Assembly (NCBI GenBank): GCA_947000775.1
Contig: CAMQGK010000637.1
Coordinates: 24,854,001 to 24,918,000 of the forward strand
Length of the DNA stretch: 64,000 nt
Direction: 5' to 3'
Source: Pterois miles
Lineage: Eukaryota > Chordata > Actinopteri > Perciformes > Scorpaenidae
In this document: positions 46,799 to 54,403 of the stretch, piece after piece
How the letters are laid out: the number at the start of each line of letters is the position of its first letter
How positions within the stretch are numbered: position 1 is the stretch's first letter
Notes under the pieces: model-generated
Seen by the model: the letters and a program-made list of their open reading frames with translations, nothing else
Told to the model about the DNA's origin: nothing
Database searches by the model: none
Program-made: the position numbers and the translations under genes

Positions 46799-47036
46799 AG
46801 GTTACAGGGTGGAACAAGGCAACAAGGCAGGAAGTTATGAGAATAAAAGAGGAAAGAATCCAAAACGATGAAAGTGATTCACTGTCTGACTTCTGAGCGA
46901 TGCCTGCAGCTACAGGTATGACCTCTCTATGAAGCTCTATGAAGCTGAAGCTCTTGTAAACAATATAATCATAAACACACTGGTTGTATATGCATGAATG
47001 GTGATGATACAGCAAAAAAAAAAAAAAACAACTCAT
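46797..47036. other. Unassigned interval ending in an A-run
   Basis: No gene. An A-run of about 16 bases at 47013-47028 sits just before the rRNA fragment. It is on the wrong strand to be a poly(A) tail of that fragment. Confidence 0.5.
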
Positions 47037-47280
47037 CGCTGCACTGAGGACAGTCCATCCTGGTCGACAGTCACGCCGGGCGCAAGGCGCTCCGTCCCTC
47101 CCCCCAGGGAGAGAGGGCATTGTGAGCATTAATCAGCGAGATGTGGGCAAGGGCTGCTGTAAAGCTTCACCTTCACCCTGGGCCTTTCCAAGCCGACCTA
47201 GAGCCAGTCGTGGCGCACCACCAATACGCCCGGCAAGGGCCAGTGAGCCCCGGGGAGAGTTCCCACAACGGGATCCTCCT
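47037..47280 (-). pseudogene. 28S rRNA fragment, degenerate (antisense)
   Basis: 28S rRNA is the large-subunit ribosomal RNA core. Read on the minus strand, this GC-rich piece contains 'ggtgcgccacgactggctct', 'aggtcggcttggaaaggccc', 'gggacggagcgccttgcgcc' and 'ggactgtcctcagtgc', in that order. They match vertebrate 28S in the D2 expansion-segment region, where the human gene has the related 'gcgccgcgaccggctccggg' and 'acggctgggaaggccc' (recalled, not searched). Many C-to-T and G-to-A type differences and small gaps mark it as decayed. At about 244 bp of roughly 4 kb, with no flanking rRNA, it cannot be functional. Confidence 0.8.
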
Positions 47281-47410
47281 CACTTAACCACAGAGTGGGA
47301 GTGGAGCCGCAGCTTGTTAGCGTGAAAGCCACCTAGCTGCTATACTTAACTGATGTTCACATCATGGCAGCTGTTTGGTTAGACGGTGCGGGTGCCATTT
47401 AAAAAAAAAA
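47281..47410. other. Short unassigned interval
   Basis: Nothing recognisable except an A-run at 47401-47410. Confidence 0.45.
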
Positions 47411-47466
47411 ATTCTTAACCGACCCTTGTTAACCGATTATTAACCGTTAACCGACAAGATTTGAGC

Positions 47467-47753
47467 CTGCTGCTCAGCAGGACATCTTTATCTGTGGCTG
47501 AGATGAAGCTGTGTAACCTGACACTGAGACAGACAATAAGATACCGAAGAGGAAAAAGTTTGCATCTTTAGAGAGAAAATCTCTTTACATATTCTGTCAG
47601 AGTAGATTTATGCTCGCTATTAGTTGTTTGAGAATGAGGAGGATCAGCTGAACCTGCAGCTCCTCTCGGTTTGACGGAGCTTTATAGTGAGTTACAGCTC
47701 TTGTTTATCTGTCCGTCCCACAACTTTACTGTTCTGGTTCACACTCACAGCTC
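47467..47753 (+). repeat. 287-bp direct repeat, copy 1
   Basis: From 'ctgctcagcaggacatcttt' to 'ggttcacactcacagctc', this block is identical to 52027-52313 except for G at 47639 versus A at 52199. It interrupts the family H sequence: H6 has only about 37 bp here. It has no long open frame. The near identity stands out against the strong divergence of most other repeats in the window. Confidence 0.97.
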
Positions 47754-47774
47754 AACAGACAACTGAGGCAACAG

Positions 47775-48799
47775 CTCACCGTCAGGAGAGTTACTGTAGA
47801 AGCCCCGGTGCTGCGTTCACTGTCTCCAGTTCACCGTCAGGAGAGTTACTGTAGAAGCCCCGGTGCTGCGTTCACTGTCTCCAGTTCACCGTCAGGAGAG
47901 TTACTGTAGAAGCCCCGGTGCTGCGTTCACTGTCTCCAGTTCACCGTCAGGAGAGTTACTGTAGAAGCCCCGGTGCTGCGTTCACTGTCTCCAGTTCACC
48001 GCCAGGAGAGTTACTGTAGCAGCCCCGGTGCTGCGTTCACTGTCTCCAGTTCACCGTCAGGAGAGTTGCTGTAGAAGCCCCGGTGCTGCGTTCACTGTCT
48101 CCAGTTCACCGCCAGGAGAGTTGCTGTAGCAGCCCCGGTGCTGCGTTCACTGTCTCCAGTTCACCGTCAGGAGAGTTACTGTAGAAGCCCCGGTGCTGCG
48201 TTCACTGTCTCCAGTTCACCGTCAGGAGAGTTACTGTAGAAGCCCCGGTGCTGCGTTCACTGTCTCCAGTTCACCGTCAGGAGAGTTACTGTAGAAGCCC
48301 CGGTGCTGCGTTCACTGTCTCCAGTTCACCGCCAGGAGAGTTGCTGTAGCAGCCCCGGTGCTGCGTTCACTGTCTCCAGTTCACCGTCAGGAGAGTTGCT
48401 GTAGAAGCCCCGGTGCTGCGTTCACTGTCTCCAGTTCACCGCCAGGAGAGTTGCTGTAGCAGCCCCGGTGCTGCGTTCACTGTCTCCAGTTCACCGCCAG
48501 GAGAGTTACTGTAGCAGCCCCGGTGCTGCGTTCACTGTCTCCAGTTCACCGCCAGGAGAGTTACTGTAGCAGCCCCGGTGCTGCGTTCACTGTCTCCAGT
48601 TCACCGTCAGGAGAGTTACTGTAGCAGCCCCGGTGCTGCGTTCACTGTCTCCAGTTCACCGTCAGGAGAGTTACTGTAGCAGCCCCGGTGCTGCGTTCAC
48701 TGTCTCCAGTTCACCGCCAGGAGAGTTACTGTAGCAGCCACGGTGCTGCATTCACTGTCTCCAGTTCACCAACAGGGAGCGTTAGCAGCCACGGTGCTG
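47775..48799 (+). repeat. 55-bp minisatellite, 18 exact units plus a partial
   Basis: Units start every 55 bases, from 47775 to 48710, with no indel, and a diverged partial unit follows at 48765-48799. The unit reads 'ttcaccgtcaggagagttac' + 'tgtagaagccccggtgctgc' + 'gttcactgtctccag'. Units differ almost only at three sites: gTc/gCc, gttActg/gttGctg and gtagAagc/gtagCagc. Units 2-7 and 8-13 follow the same order of variants with one exception, giving a 330-bp higher-order repeat. The unit is the amplified form of a segment present about 2.7 times in H6 (53867-54007). Confidence 0.98.
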
Positions 48800-49095
48800 T
48801 GAGTAGTGTCGTGGACATGCAGCAACTTTCCCTGTAAAAGTCTCCACTGCACATTTAGTTTAGTCTAGCGGGTTGTCAGCTCTGTGTCAGGCCAGATTAA
48901 TGATAGTGATTGTCTGACAGTAACAGTGTGTGTGTTTGTGCTATCAGCAGTTGCTAGCTGCTAGCGTTGCTGGTGGCTTTGTGCCCACTGTAGCGTAATT
49001 TCAGCGAGTTTCCGAAAGACTGTGTGTGTGGTGGCGGTGAGTGTGGGTTTGTTGGTGGCGTTTTAGCTGTGATTGTAGCTGTAGCAGACAGTGTG

Positions 49096-50290
49096 GCTAA
49101 CAGTAAATGTTACTCAATTAGCTCGCGTTGGTCAGTGACTATGTTTGAAACATATGATCAAGGTTAAGGAAAGTTAAAATTACATCTCCTCTGGACGCTC
49201 CTACTCTACGCAGAACTCCCAAAAAGAAGTCCACAGGCGCCTCGATGACTACGTCTCTCAGAGCAGCTGTCAATCATGATGTCACACCCCTTCGTTATGG
49301 TATCACATAACCAATTAAAACCACATTTATCAGAAAAATGAACACCTAATCATACATCAGCGTGATGAGAACCACTGCAGTCAGCCACCAGGGGGATATC
49401 CACATGTTTCGGCTTCACTTCTGGGGAGCCGTCATGTCATATGTACATACAGTCTATGTTCCCGTCTTTCGTAAGTCTGTCAAAGGTCCAGCTGTGAAAC
49501 AGGCTCTATTTCAGCACAGACATCTGTCAAAATGCTTCAAAGCAATTTCCTCTCTTCCCTGTCCTTCTCTGTCAAATCTCAATCCCTAAAGAAGTGAAGC
49601 AAATGAAAGTGCTTTGGCAATATTCAGATGACAGTAGCTGTTTTGAATTTAGAAAAGTCCCGTCACTGTGGAGTCTGGAGTTAATAAATGTATAGATTTA
49701 TTTAAGTTATGCATTAAAACAGTTATTTTTTCAAAGTTAAAGCAGTTAATAATAATAATAATTCTATTTCCATACTTGAGTCACAAAATTAATCTTGAAA
49801 GGCTTTAAACACTTCATAACATATTTAGACAGAGCCCTCTTTAAATCAAAGTAATATGAAATGAAAACTGCCTGTTAAAGAAAAAGAAAATAAATTAATT
49901 GTAAAACGGAATAAGATTGGCATTCAATTATTCACGTGCAAATTAATTCGTTTATAATAGCTCTTTAAACTGATCAGTTTCTTAATTTTATTACACTTTG
50001 ACATTGAAATTGTCTATATTACAGTGGCACACTCCCACAAGCATACATTTAAATAAAATATAGCTACTTCCATCCTGACTTATGCATATATATTCAACTG
50101 ACCAAGTTTATCAAACAGTAAAATTGCAGACTAGTATTACTATTTGTTTTATAAAAAAGTCATCAGGTTCTTGCCTACTGTAACCAATCCAATGCAAATT
50201 TCCCACCAGTGGGATGTGTGCTATCGCCCAGCTTACGTCATAATTCAGCTCCCAGTGGAGATGGTCTCCATACCGATCCATACAAATCCT

Positions 50291-50291
<1 letters not shown>
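49096..50291. other. Unassigned non-coding DNA
   Basis: The part at about 49160-49457 ('ccaccagggggatatccaca', ending 'tacatacagtctatg') looks like a teleost dispersed repeat from memory. Its end is the reverse of the family K start. 49650-50110 is AT-rich with no signal. Confidence 0.45.

Positions 50292-50346
<55 letters not shown>
50292..50346. repeat. (CA)n microsatellite
   Basis: A pure CA run of about 55 bases. Confidence 0.98.
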
Positions 50347-50347
<1 letters not shown>

Positions 50348-50599
50348 ACAGAGACAAATGTATGCCTGTTTGATCATGCTTTGCTCTCACCATGCAACAC
50401 CATCCACCCACAGCAATCTGCAACACGTTATAACAGAACAGAGAGGAAGAGCGGAATAAGGAGAGCAGGAACGATCAGGTAGAATCAGGCCATATGTCTC
50501 ATTACATTCAGATGTTAGTCCAACCCATAAACACAACCTATCAGTTCAAAATGCTGCACACAAAATACAGCGCAGATCATCTCTAATGCGGCTTATAAA
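50347..50599. other. Short unassigned interval
   Basis: Nothing recognisable. Confidence 0.45.
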
Positions 50600-50658
50600 C
50601 ACTGACTAATGTACGGAAAATGACACGATTGTGAATATGCCGTTTGGATATTCCAAAT

Positions 50659-50877
50659 TAGGCGTTGCCGAAGTGCCCCTGAGCAAGGCACCAAACCCCC
50701 AACTGCTCGGGGCGCTTGTCAGCAGCAGCCCCCTCACTCTGACATCTCTCCATTAATGCATGTGCATGTGTGTGTTTCGGGTCTGCACGTACCGTGTATA
50801 AGTTAACAAACAGAGTGTAAAAATTGAATTTCCCCTCGTGGGACTAATAAAGGTCGTTCTTCTTCTTCTTCTTCCGT
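50659..50877 (+). mobile_element. SINE with 10-bp target duplication
   Basis: Flanked by 'tattccaaat' at 50649-50658 and 50878-50887, an exact target-site duplication. Inside are 'gcccctgagcaaggcacca', 'acccccaactgctcggggc', 'gtgtgtgtttcgggtctgca', 'ttgaatttcccctcgtggga' and 'ctaataaagg' plus a (TTC)n tail. The tRNA-like head is lost by 5' truncation. The tail is of the same LINE-derived type as at 8000 and 45120. Confidence 0.9.
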
Positions 50878-50983
50878 TATTCCAAATGGAGCATTTTCCG
50901 ATTCAGACATGTGGGATACGCTGATATTAGTCAGGTTTTGGGAGCATTCTTTGGACGTGTATACAGCACATTCAGAATATGTG

Positions 50984-51127
50984 GGATAGACAGCGGTGTA
51001 ACGGGGAGCCAGAGGGGAAGACATGCCGTAAAGCACCCCGGGCAGGACTCGAACCCGGGGCCGCTGCAACAAAGCGGCTTTGGCATATGGGGCGCCCGCT
51101 CTGCCGACTGAGCTCAACAGCGCCCCG
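50984..51127 (-). mobile_element. tRNA-derived SINE, minus strand
   Basis: On the minus strand the head is 'gttgagctcagtcggcagag' (A box, 51099-51119) and 'ggttcgagtcc' (perfect B box, 51045-51055), then 'gggtgctttacggcatgtct' and 'ccgctgtctatcc'. It lacks the A-rich tail of the copy at 27833. Flanking 'atatgtg' at 50977-50983 and 51128-51134 is the probable target duplication. The head is not a functional tRNA, since the stems are broken. Confidence 0.88.
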
Positions 51128-51299
51128 ATATGTGCAAATATTACTAGAAGGTTGTTGCAGGATTGAAAGAGGGAGGCTGTGTTTGCATGGTCAAACAAGT
51201 CCATCACCAGTTACATTAAGTGGAGTGTGCATGGCTGCATGTAAATGGGAATATTGCTGATTTGAAATGGATAATAATGTGAAGTGCATATTCTAGCTA

Positions 51300-51780
51300 T
51301 TCTGAAACAGATCTTATTCCGAACGGAGCATGTGGGATATGCTGATATTATTCAGGTTTTAGGAGCATTCTTTGGATATGCATACAGCACATTCAGAATA
51401 TGTGTTATATATATAATATATAATATATATATATATAATAATATATCTGCCTGTTTACGTCCAGCTTTGTGCGTTGTAAACGAACCAACTAGCCGACAGT
51501 TTGCAGAGATGCACGCCCAAAAGATAAGCCCACATTTGTGGTTGGAAGGAGAAACACACCGCCTTTTAAACATTACATTACAAACACTTGGATATCAACA
51601 GGTTTTTGGATATGTGCAATTTTACAGGAAGGTGGTTGAAGGAATGAAAGAGGGAGGGTGTGTTCGCACGGTCAAACAAGTCCATCACCGGTTACATTAA
51701 ACGGTTTGCACGGCTGCATGTAAGCAGGAATATTAGTGGATATATGCACACGAATATTCCCCTATTATTCAGAACACCAC
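51300..51780 (+). mobile_element. Element M, copy 2
   Basis: Has the same blocks as copy 1 plus the part that copy 1 lacks, including an (AT)n stretch at 51405-51445 and the coding vestige at 51480-51700. It lies about 10 bases after copy 1, in the same orientation. Ends are not sharply defined, though 'cttattccgaacgg' on the left and 'gcacacgaatattcccctat' on the right share a reversed 'ggaata' theme. Confidence 0.65.
51480..51700 (+). pseudogene. Myb/SANT-like DNA-binding domain remnant
   Basis: The frame ending at the stop 51698-51700 reads ...SPHLWLEGETHRLLNITLQ then, after a short linker, FYRKVVEGMKEGGCVRTVKQ and VHHRLH. The layout W..(E)E/T..LL.I, about 18 residues, then (V/F)Y.K(I/V)...(M/L)...G..RT.KQ is that of Myb/SANT-like (trihelix) domains. 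These often accompany DNA transposons such as Harbinger, or derived genes (family knowledge). The invariant Trp is at 51539-51541. The domain is cut off after 'HHRLH', upstream residues are unrelated, and copy 1 keeps only the last helix. I regard it as a transposon-derived fossil, not a gene. Confidence 0.5.
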
Positions 51781-52026
51781 AGGAACAACGTGACTGCACT
51801 TCGAAAAGGAGGGAAATTTAGGTTATTTAAAGGGTGTCGCCATAAGATGTACTACACAAAAGTAGTTAAACATGGAAACCGAGAGGTTACACAAGTATGT
51901 GAGACAACTTCTAAACCCTGTGTTGTCTCCACGTTATGAGACCTGTGTCACTGTTGTGTGCCAAATGAAGGGGTGATTAGTGTGACTCTCACCGCTGCCT
52001 CAAACAACAAGCATCTTGGAAATCTG
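51781..52026. other. Short unassigned interval
   Basis: Nothing recognisable. Confidence 0.45.
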
Positions 52027-52313
52027 CTGCTGCTCAGCAGGACATCTTTATCTGTGGCTGAGATGAAGCTGTGTAACCTGACACTGAGACAGACAATAAG
52101 ATACCGAAGAGGAAAAAGTTTGCATCTTTAGAGAGAAAATCTCTTTACATATTCTGTCAGAGTAGATTTATGCTCGCTATTAGTTGTTTGAGAATGAGAA
52201 GGATCAGCTGAACCTGCAGCTCCTCTCGGTTTGACGGAGCTTTATAGTGAGTTACAGCTCTTGTTTATCTGTCCGTCCCACAACTTTACTGTTCTGGTTC
52301 ACACTCACAGCTC
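52027..52313 (+). repeat. 287-bp direct repeat, copy 2
   Basis: Matches 47467-47753 in the same orientation at an offset of exactly 4560 bp, with one mismatch (52199). Here it is not inside family H. It continues into 'tcacagcatcattttcaggg' and further sequence that looks like the rest of a separate dispersed element (to about 52500). Copy 2 may therefore represent the native context and copy 1 the capture. Confidence 0.97.
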
Positions 52314-52635
52314 TCACAGCATCATTTTCAGGGAAAAAGTTATTTAAAAAACCCACTGCACACTAGCCAAACAGCAGACAGACACAGTTAGAGACTAGCT
52401 GGTGAACACAGTGGAGTGATGATGCTTTGTAACTGCAACTGTATAACTGTGTAACGGCTAACATTTTCGCCAGATCAACTCAAAGCTGGATTGCGAGGCT
52501 TTTCAATGGCATTATATTAACGTCTTTTACATTGAAAACCAAACCAGTTCACACAATGCTGATAAAGCCCATCATTGCCAAGGAAAGCGCTATATTTAGC
52601 AGTATACTGGAGTTGTGGTGTCTGGTAACTTTCTT
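52314..52635 (+). mobile_element. Possible body of the element donating the 287-bp block
   Basis: 'acccactgcacactagccaa', 'cagttagagactagctggtg' and 'tttcgccagatcaactcaaa' have the look of a teleost dispersed repeat I recall as hAT-related. No terminus was found and there is no second copy in the window. Confidence 0.35.
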
Positions 52636-52700
52636 CAACTCCATCCCAGCAACTGCTTATCCTGTTAGGGGTCGCTGGAAGGGCTGGATCTGATCCCAGA
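52636..52700 (-). mobile_element. DANA/HE1-like SINE scrap
   Basis: 'aactgcttatcctgttaggg' then 'gctggatctgatccca' corresponds to the 3' end of the SINE at 21500-21805 ('accgcttatcctgttaaggg', 'gctggagccgatccca'). About 60 bp only. Confidence 0.6.
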
Positions 52701-52870
52701 TCTCATTATGTTTAGACAACAAAACTACTTAGTTAGGTTGAGGAAAATACTGTGCTTTGGGTTACAATAACTATGGAAGTGGGTTACTTGAGTATGGAAA
52801 TTAAGGAGTGTGAACGTCGGTCTCCTCGACAAAAGTCAACTTCCTCCCTGTCACTCTTTATACTTTGATT
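52701..52870 (+). mobile_element. Family A core fragment
   Basis: 'gacaacaaaactacttagtt' 'aggttgaggaaaatactgtg' and then 'gaacgtcggtctcctcga' follow family A order. Truncated on both sides. Confidence 0.6.
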
Positions 52871-53761
52871 CACAATTACATGGATTACAAACTAATTGAT
52901 TTTGTGGGTTATACACAAATTACAGGGCATTACGTTTCATGGGTAGAGTTATGAACGGTGAAGGAGAACATAATGAACTGTAGGTGATAAGATAACCCCA
53001 AGAGGTTGATCTCGGTTCTATTTTCAGGCCTTGAGTCATGACTCGCAGTTGTCCTGATGCACAAAGACCCCCGAGTGTCTGCTGGTTTCTGTCAAACTCT
53101 TTTTGTCTCCCACATTTTAGCTCCTCAGTGTCACTCAAGATCTGGGACTATTGTAGGACTTCTTATTTCATTGTTATATCACATGAAGAATAAAAAGCTC
53201 CAATTACTATTATTACTACCGCTGATCTGTGGTTACACACACACACATCACAGTATGCTCATCCCTTTGGTGGTTTGTTCCCATGGAGACACTATTGTTG
53301 TTGCTCTGCCCTTCCTCCTGTGCTGTCACACACTGGTCCCAGGTCTGTGGAACAGTGGTATGTGCTGGTGGGAAGAGCGGCACCAATGAGGACAGAGCCG
53401 GTTTTCAGAGACTGAAACGGGGGAGCTACTTAAACGTCTAGACTTGTGTGGATATCGAGATCCTAATCACAGTTTATCAGAAGTTAATTTGAAATCTGTA
53501 AATCCATCAGCCTCTAGGTGACGGGAAAAACTCCAACCAGCAACTTACTTCATCTATTACCATCATCTCCTAAATCGCTATCATCAATAATGATCATGTC
53601 GGTCCGGGTCAAATGTGTTTTATTACATGAATACGGAGAAATGAAACAGACTGGCTCCTACGAATTCTTCTGTCTTTACCATCACAAGAGTGACGTTGCC
53701 GATTTTTAGCCTACTGTGTGCCACCGCAGTACATGCAGTTGAGATGCAAATTTTGCAAAAT
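52871..53761. other. Unassigned non-coding DNA
   Basis: Nothing recognisable. The frame at 53057-53389 (110 codons) has no motif. Confidence 0.5.
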
Positions 53762-54403
53762 ATTCTTAACCGATAACCGACCCTCATTAACTGTCAAGAT
53801 TTGTGCCTCGCATGCAGCAGTTCGTCGGCTGCAGTATATGAGCACAACAGACAGCTGAGTCAACAGTTCACCATCAGGAGAGTTACTGTAGCAGCCACCG
53901 TGCTGTGTTCACTGTCTCCAGTTCATCCTCCTGGAACATTAGCAGGCACCGTGCTGCGTTCACTGTCTTCAGTTCTTCGTCCGAGAATGTCAGCAGCCAC
54001 AGTGCCACACCTTTAGTTTAGTTTAGCAGGTTTTCAGCTGTGTGTCTGTCAAGACTAATGATAGCGATTGTCCAACACTGTGCATATTTGAAGTATGTTG
54101 GCAGCTGCTAGCTGCTAGCGTTGCCTGTGTCTTCATGCCAGCTGTAGCAGTGTGTGCACACTTTATTTGTCTGTGAATAAATGCTACAAGGCTACAAGCT
54201 ACAACTCCTCTGCTAAGGCGGGAGCTAACTTCCTGTAAAGCTCCAGTTTAGACTATCATAAGGTGGGTTCTCAAGGTGGACCAGCTTTTCTCCTTATAGT
54301 GATGAGCCGCTCCTCTGCGTTTTTCTCAGCTTTTTAATTAATTGTTAATATTTCTTTTAACCGTTTAACCTGTTAAAATTAATGGTTAATTATTAACCTG
54401 TAG
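53762..54403 (+). mobile_element. Family H copy H6, near full length
   Basis: The 5' end 'attcttaaccgataaccgac' is followed by about 2.7 diverged 55-bp units (starting 53867, 53922 and 53973). Then come 'tttagtttagtttagcaggt', 'ggcagctgctagctgctagc', 'gaataaatgctacaaggcta', 'ggtggaccagcttttctcct' and the AT-rich 3' end 'taatggttaattattaacct' + 'gtag'. It serves as the reference for the truncated copies H1-H5. The ends share reiterated ttaacc/ggttaa motifs rather than a clean inverted repeat. Non-coding. Confidence 0.85.

Larger units (their letters stand above)
47411..49095 (+). mobile_element. Family H copy H5, expanded and 3'-truncated
   Basis: The 5' end 'attcttaaccgaccc' with reiterated 'ttaaccg' (47411-47455) matches H6 at 53762. 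Then follow the 287-bp block (47467-47753), 'caacagacaactgaggcaac', and the 55-bp array (47775-48799). After the array come 'aaaagtctccactgcacatt', 'gttgctagctgctagcgttg' and 'gtagctgtagcagacagtgt', in family order. The last part of the element, from 'gaataaatgctacgaggcta' to the AT-rich end, is missing. H5 differs from H6 by array expansion and by the 287-bp segment replacing about 37 bp. Non-coding. Confidence 0.85.
50600..51290 (+). mobile_element. Element M, copy 1, interrupted by two SINEs
   Basis: Blocks 'gtgggatacgctgatattag', 'ggagcattctttggacgtgt', 'atacagcacattcagaatat' and then 'ggtcaaacaagtccatcacc' and 'tggctgcatgtaaatgggaa' recur in copy 2 (51300-51780). SINE insertions at 50659-50877 and 50984-51127 split it. 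The segment corresponding to 51410-51605 of copy 2 is absent. It retains the short coding vestige KVVAGLKEGGCVCMVKQVHHQLH at 51148-51216, in the same frame as copy 2. Confidence 0.75.

Noticed and set aside
46683..47129. 148-codon minus-strand frame
   Set aside because: It joins a degenerate rRNA fragment to a CA microsatellite, so it is not a protein.
47775..48799. CRISPR-like array
   Set aside because: Units are contiguous and nearly identical over their full length with no unique spacers, and the genome is eukaryotic.
51045..51127. tRNA gene on the minus strand
   Set aside because: A and B boxes are good but the cloverleaf stems do not pair. The sequence continues into a SINE body and is flanked by a target duplication.
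51284..51700. 138-codon frame as a functional gene
   Set aside because: Only the last third resembles a Myb/SANT-like domain. The first part is microsatellite and repeat sequence shared with the decayed neighbour copy, so it is a fossil.
47467..52313. LTR retrotransposon with 287-bp LTRs
   Set aside because: The 4.3 kb between the repeats contains a minisatellite, SINEs and element M copies, with no gag/pol code, primer-binding site or polypurine tract. The outer ends lack a target duplication.
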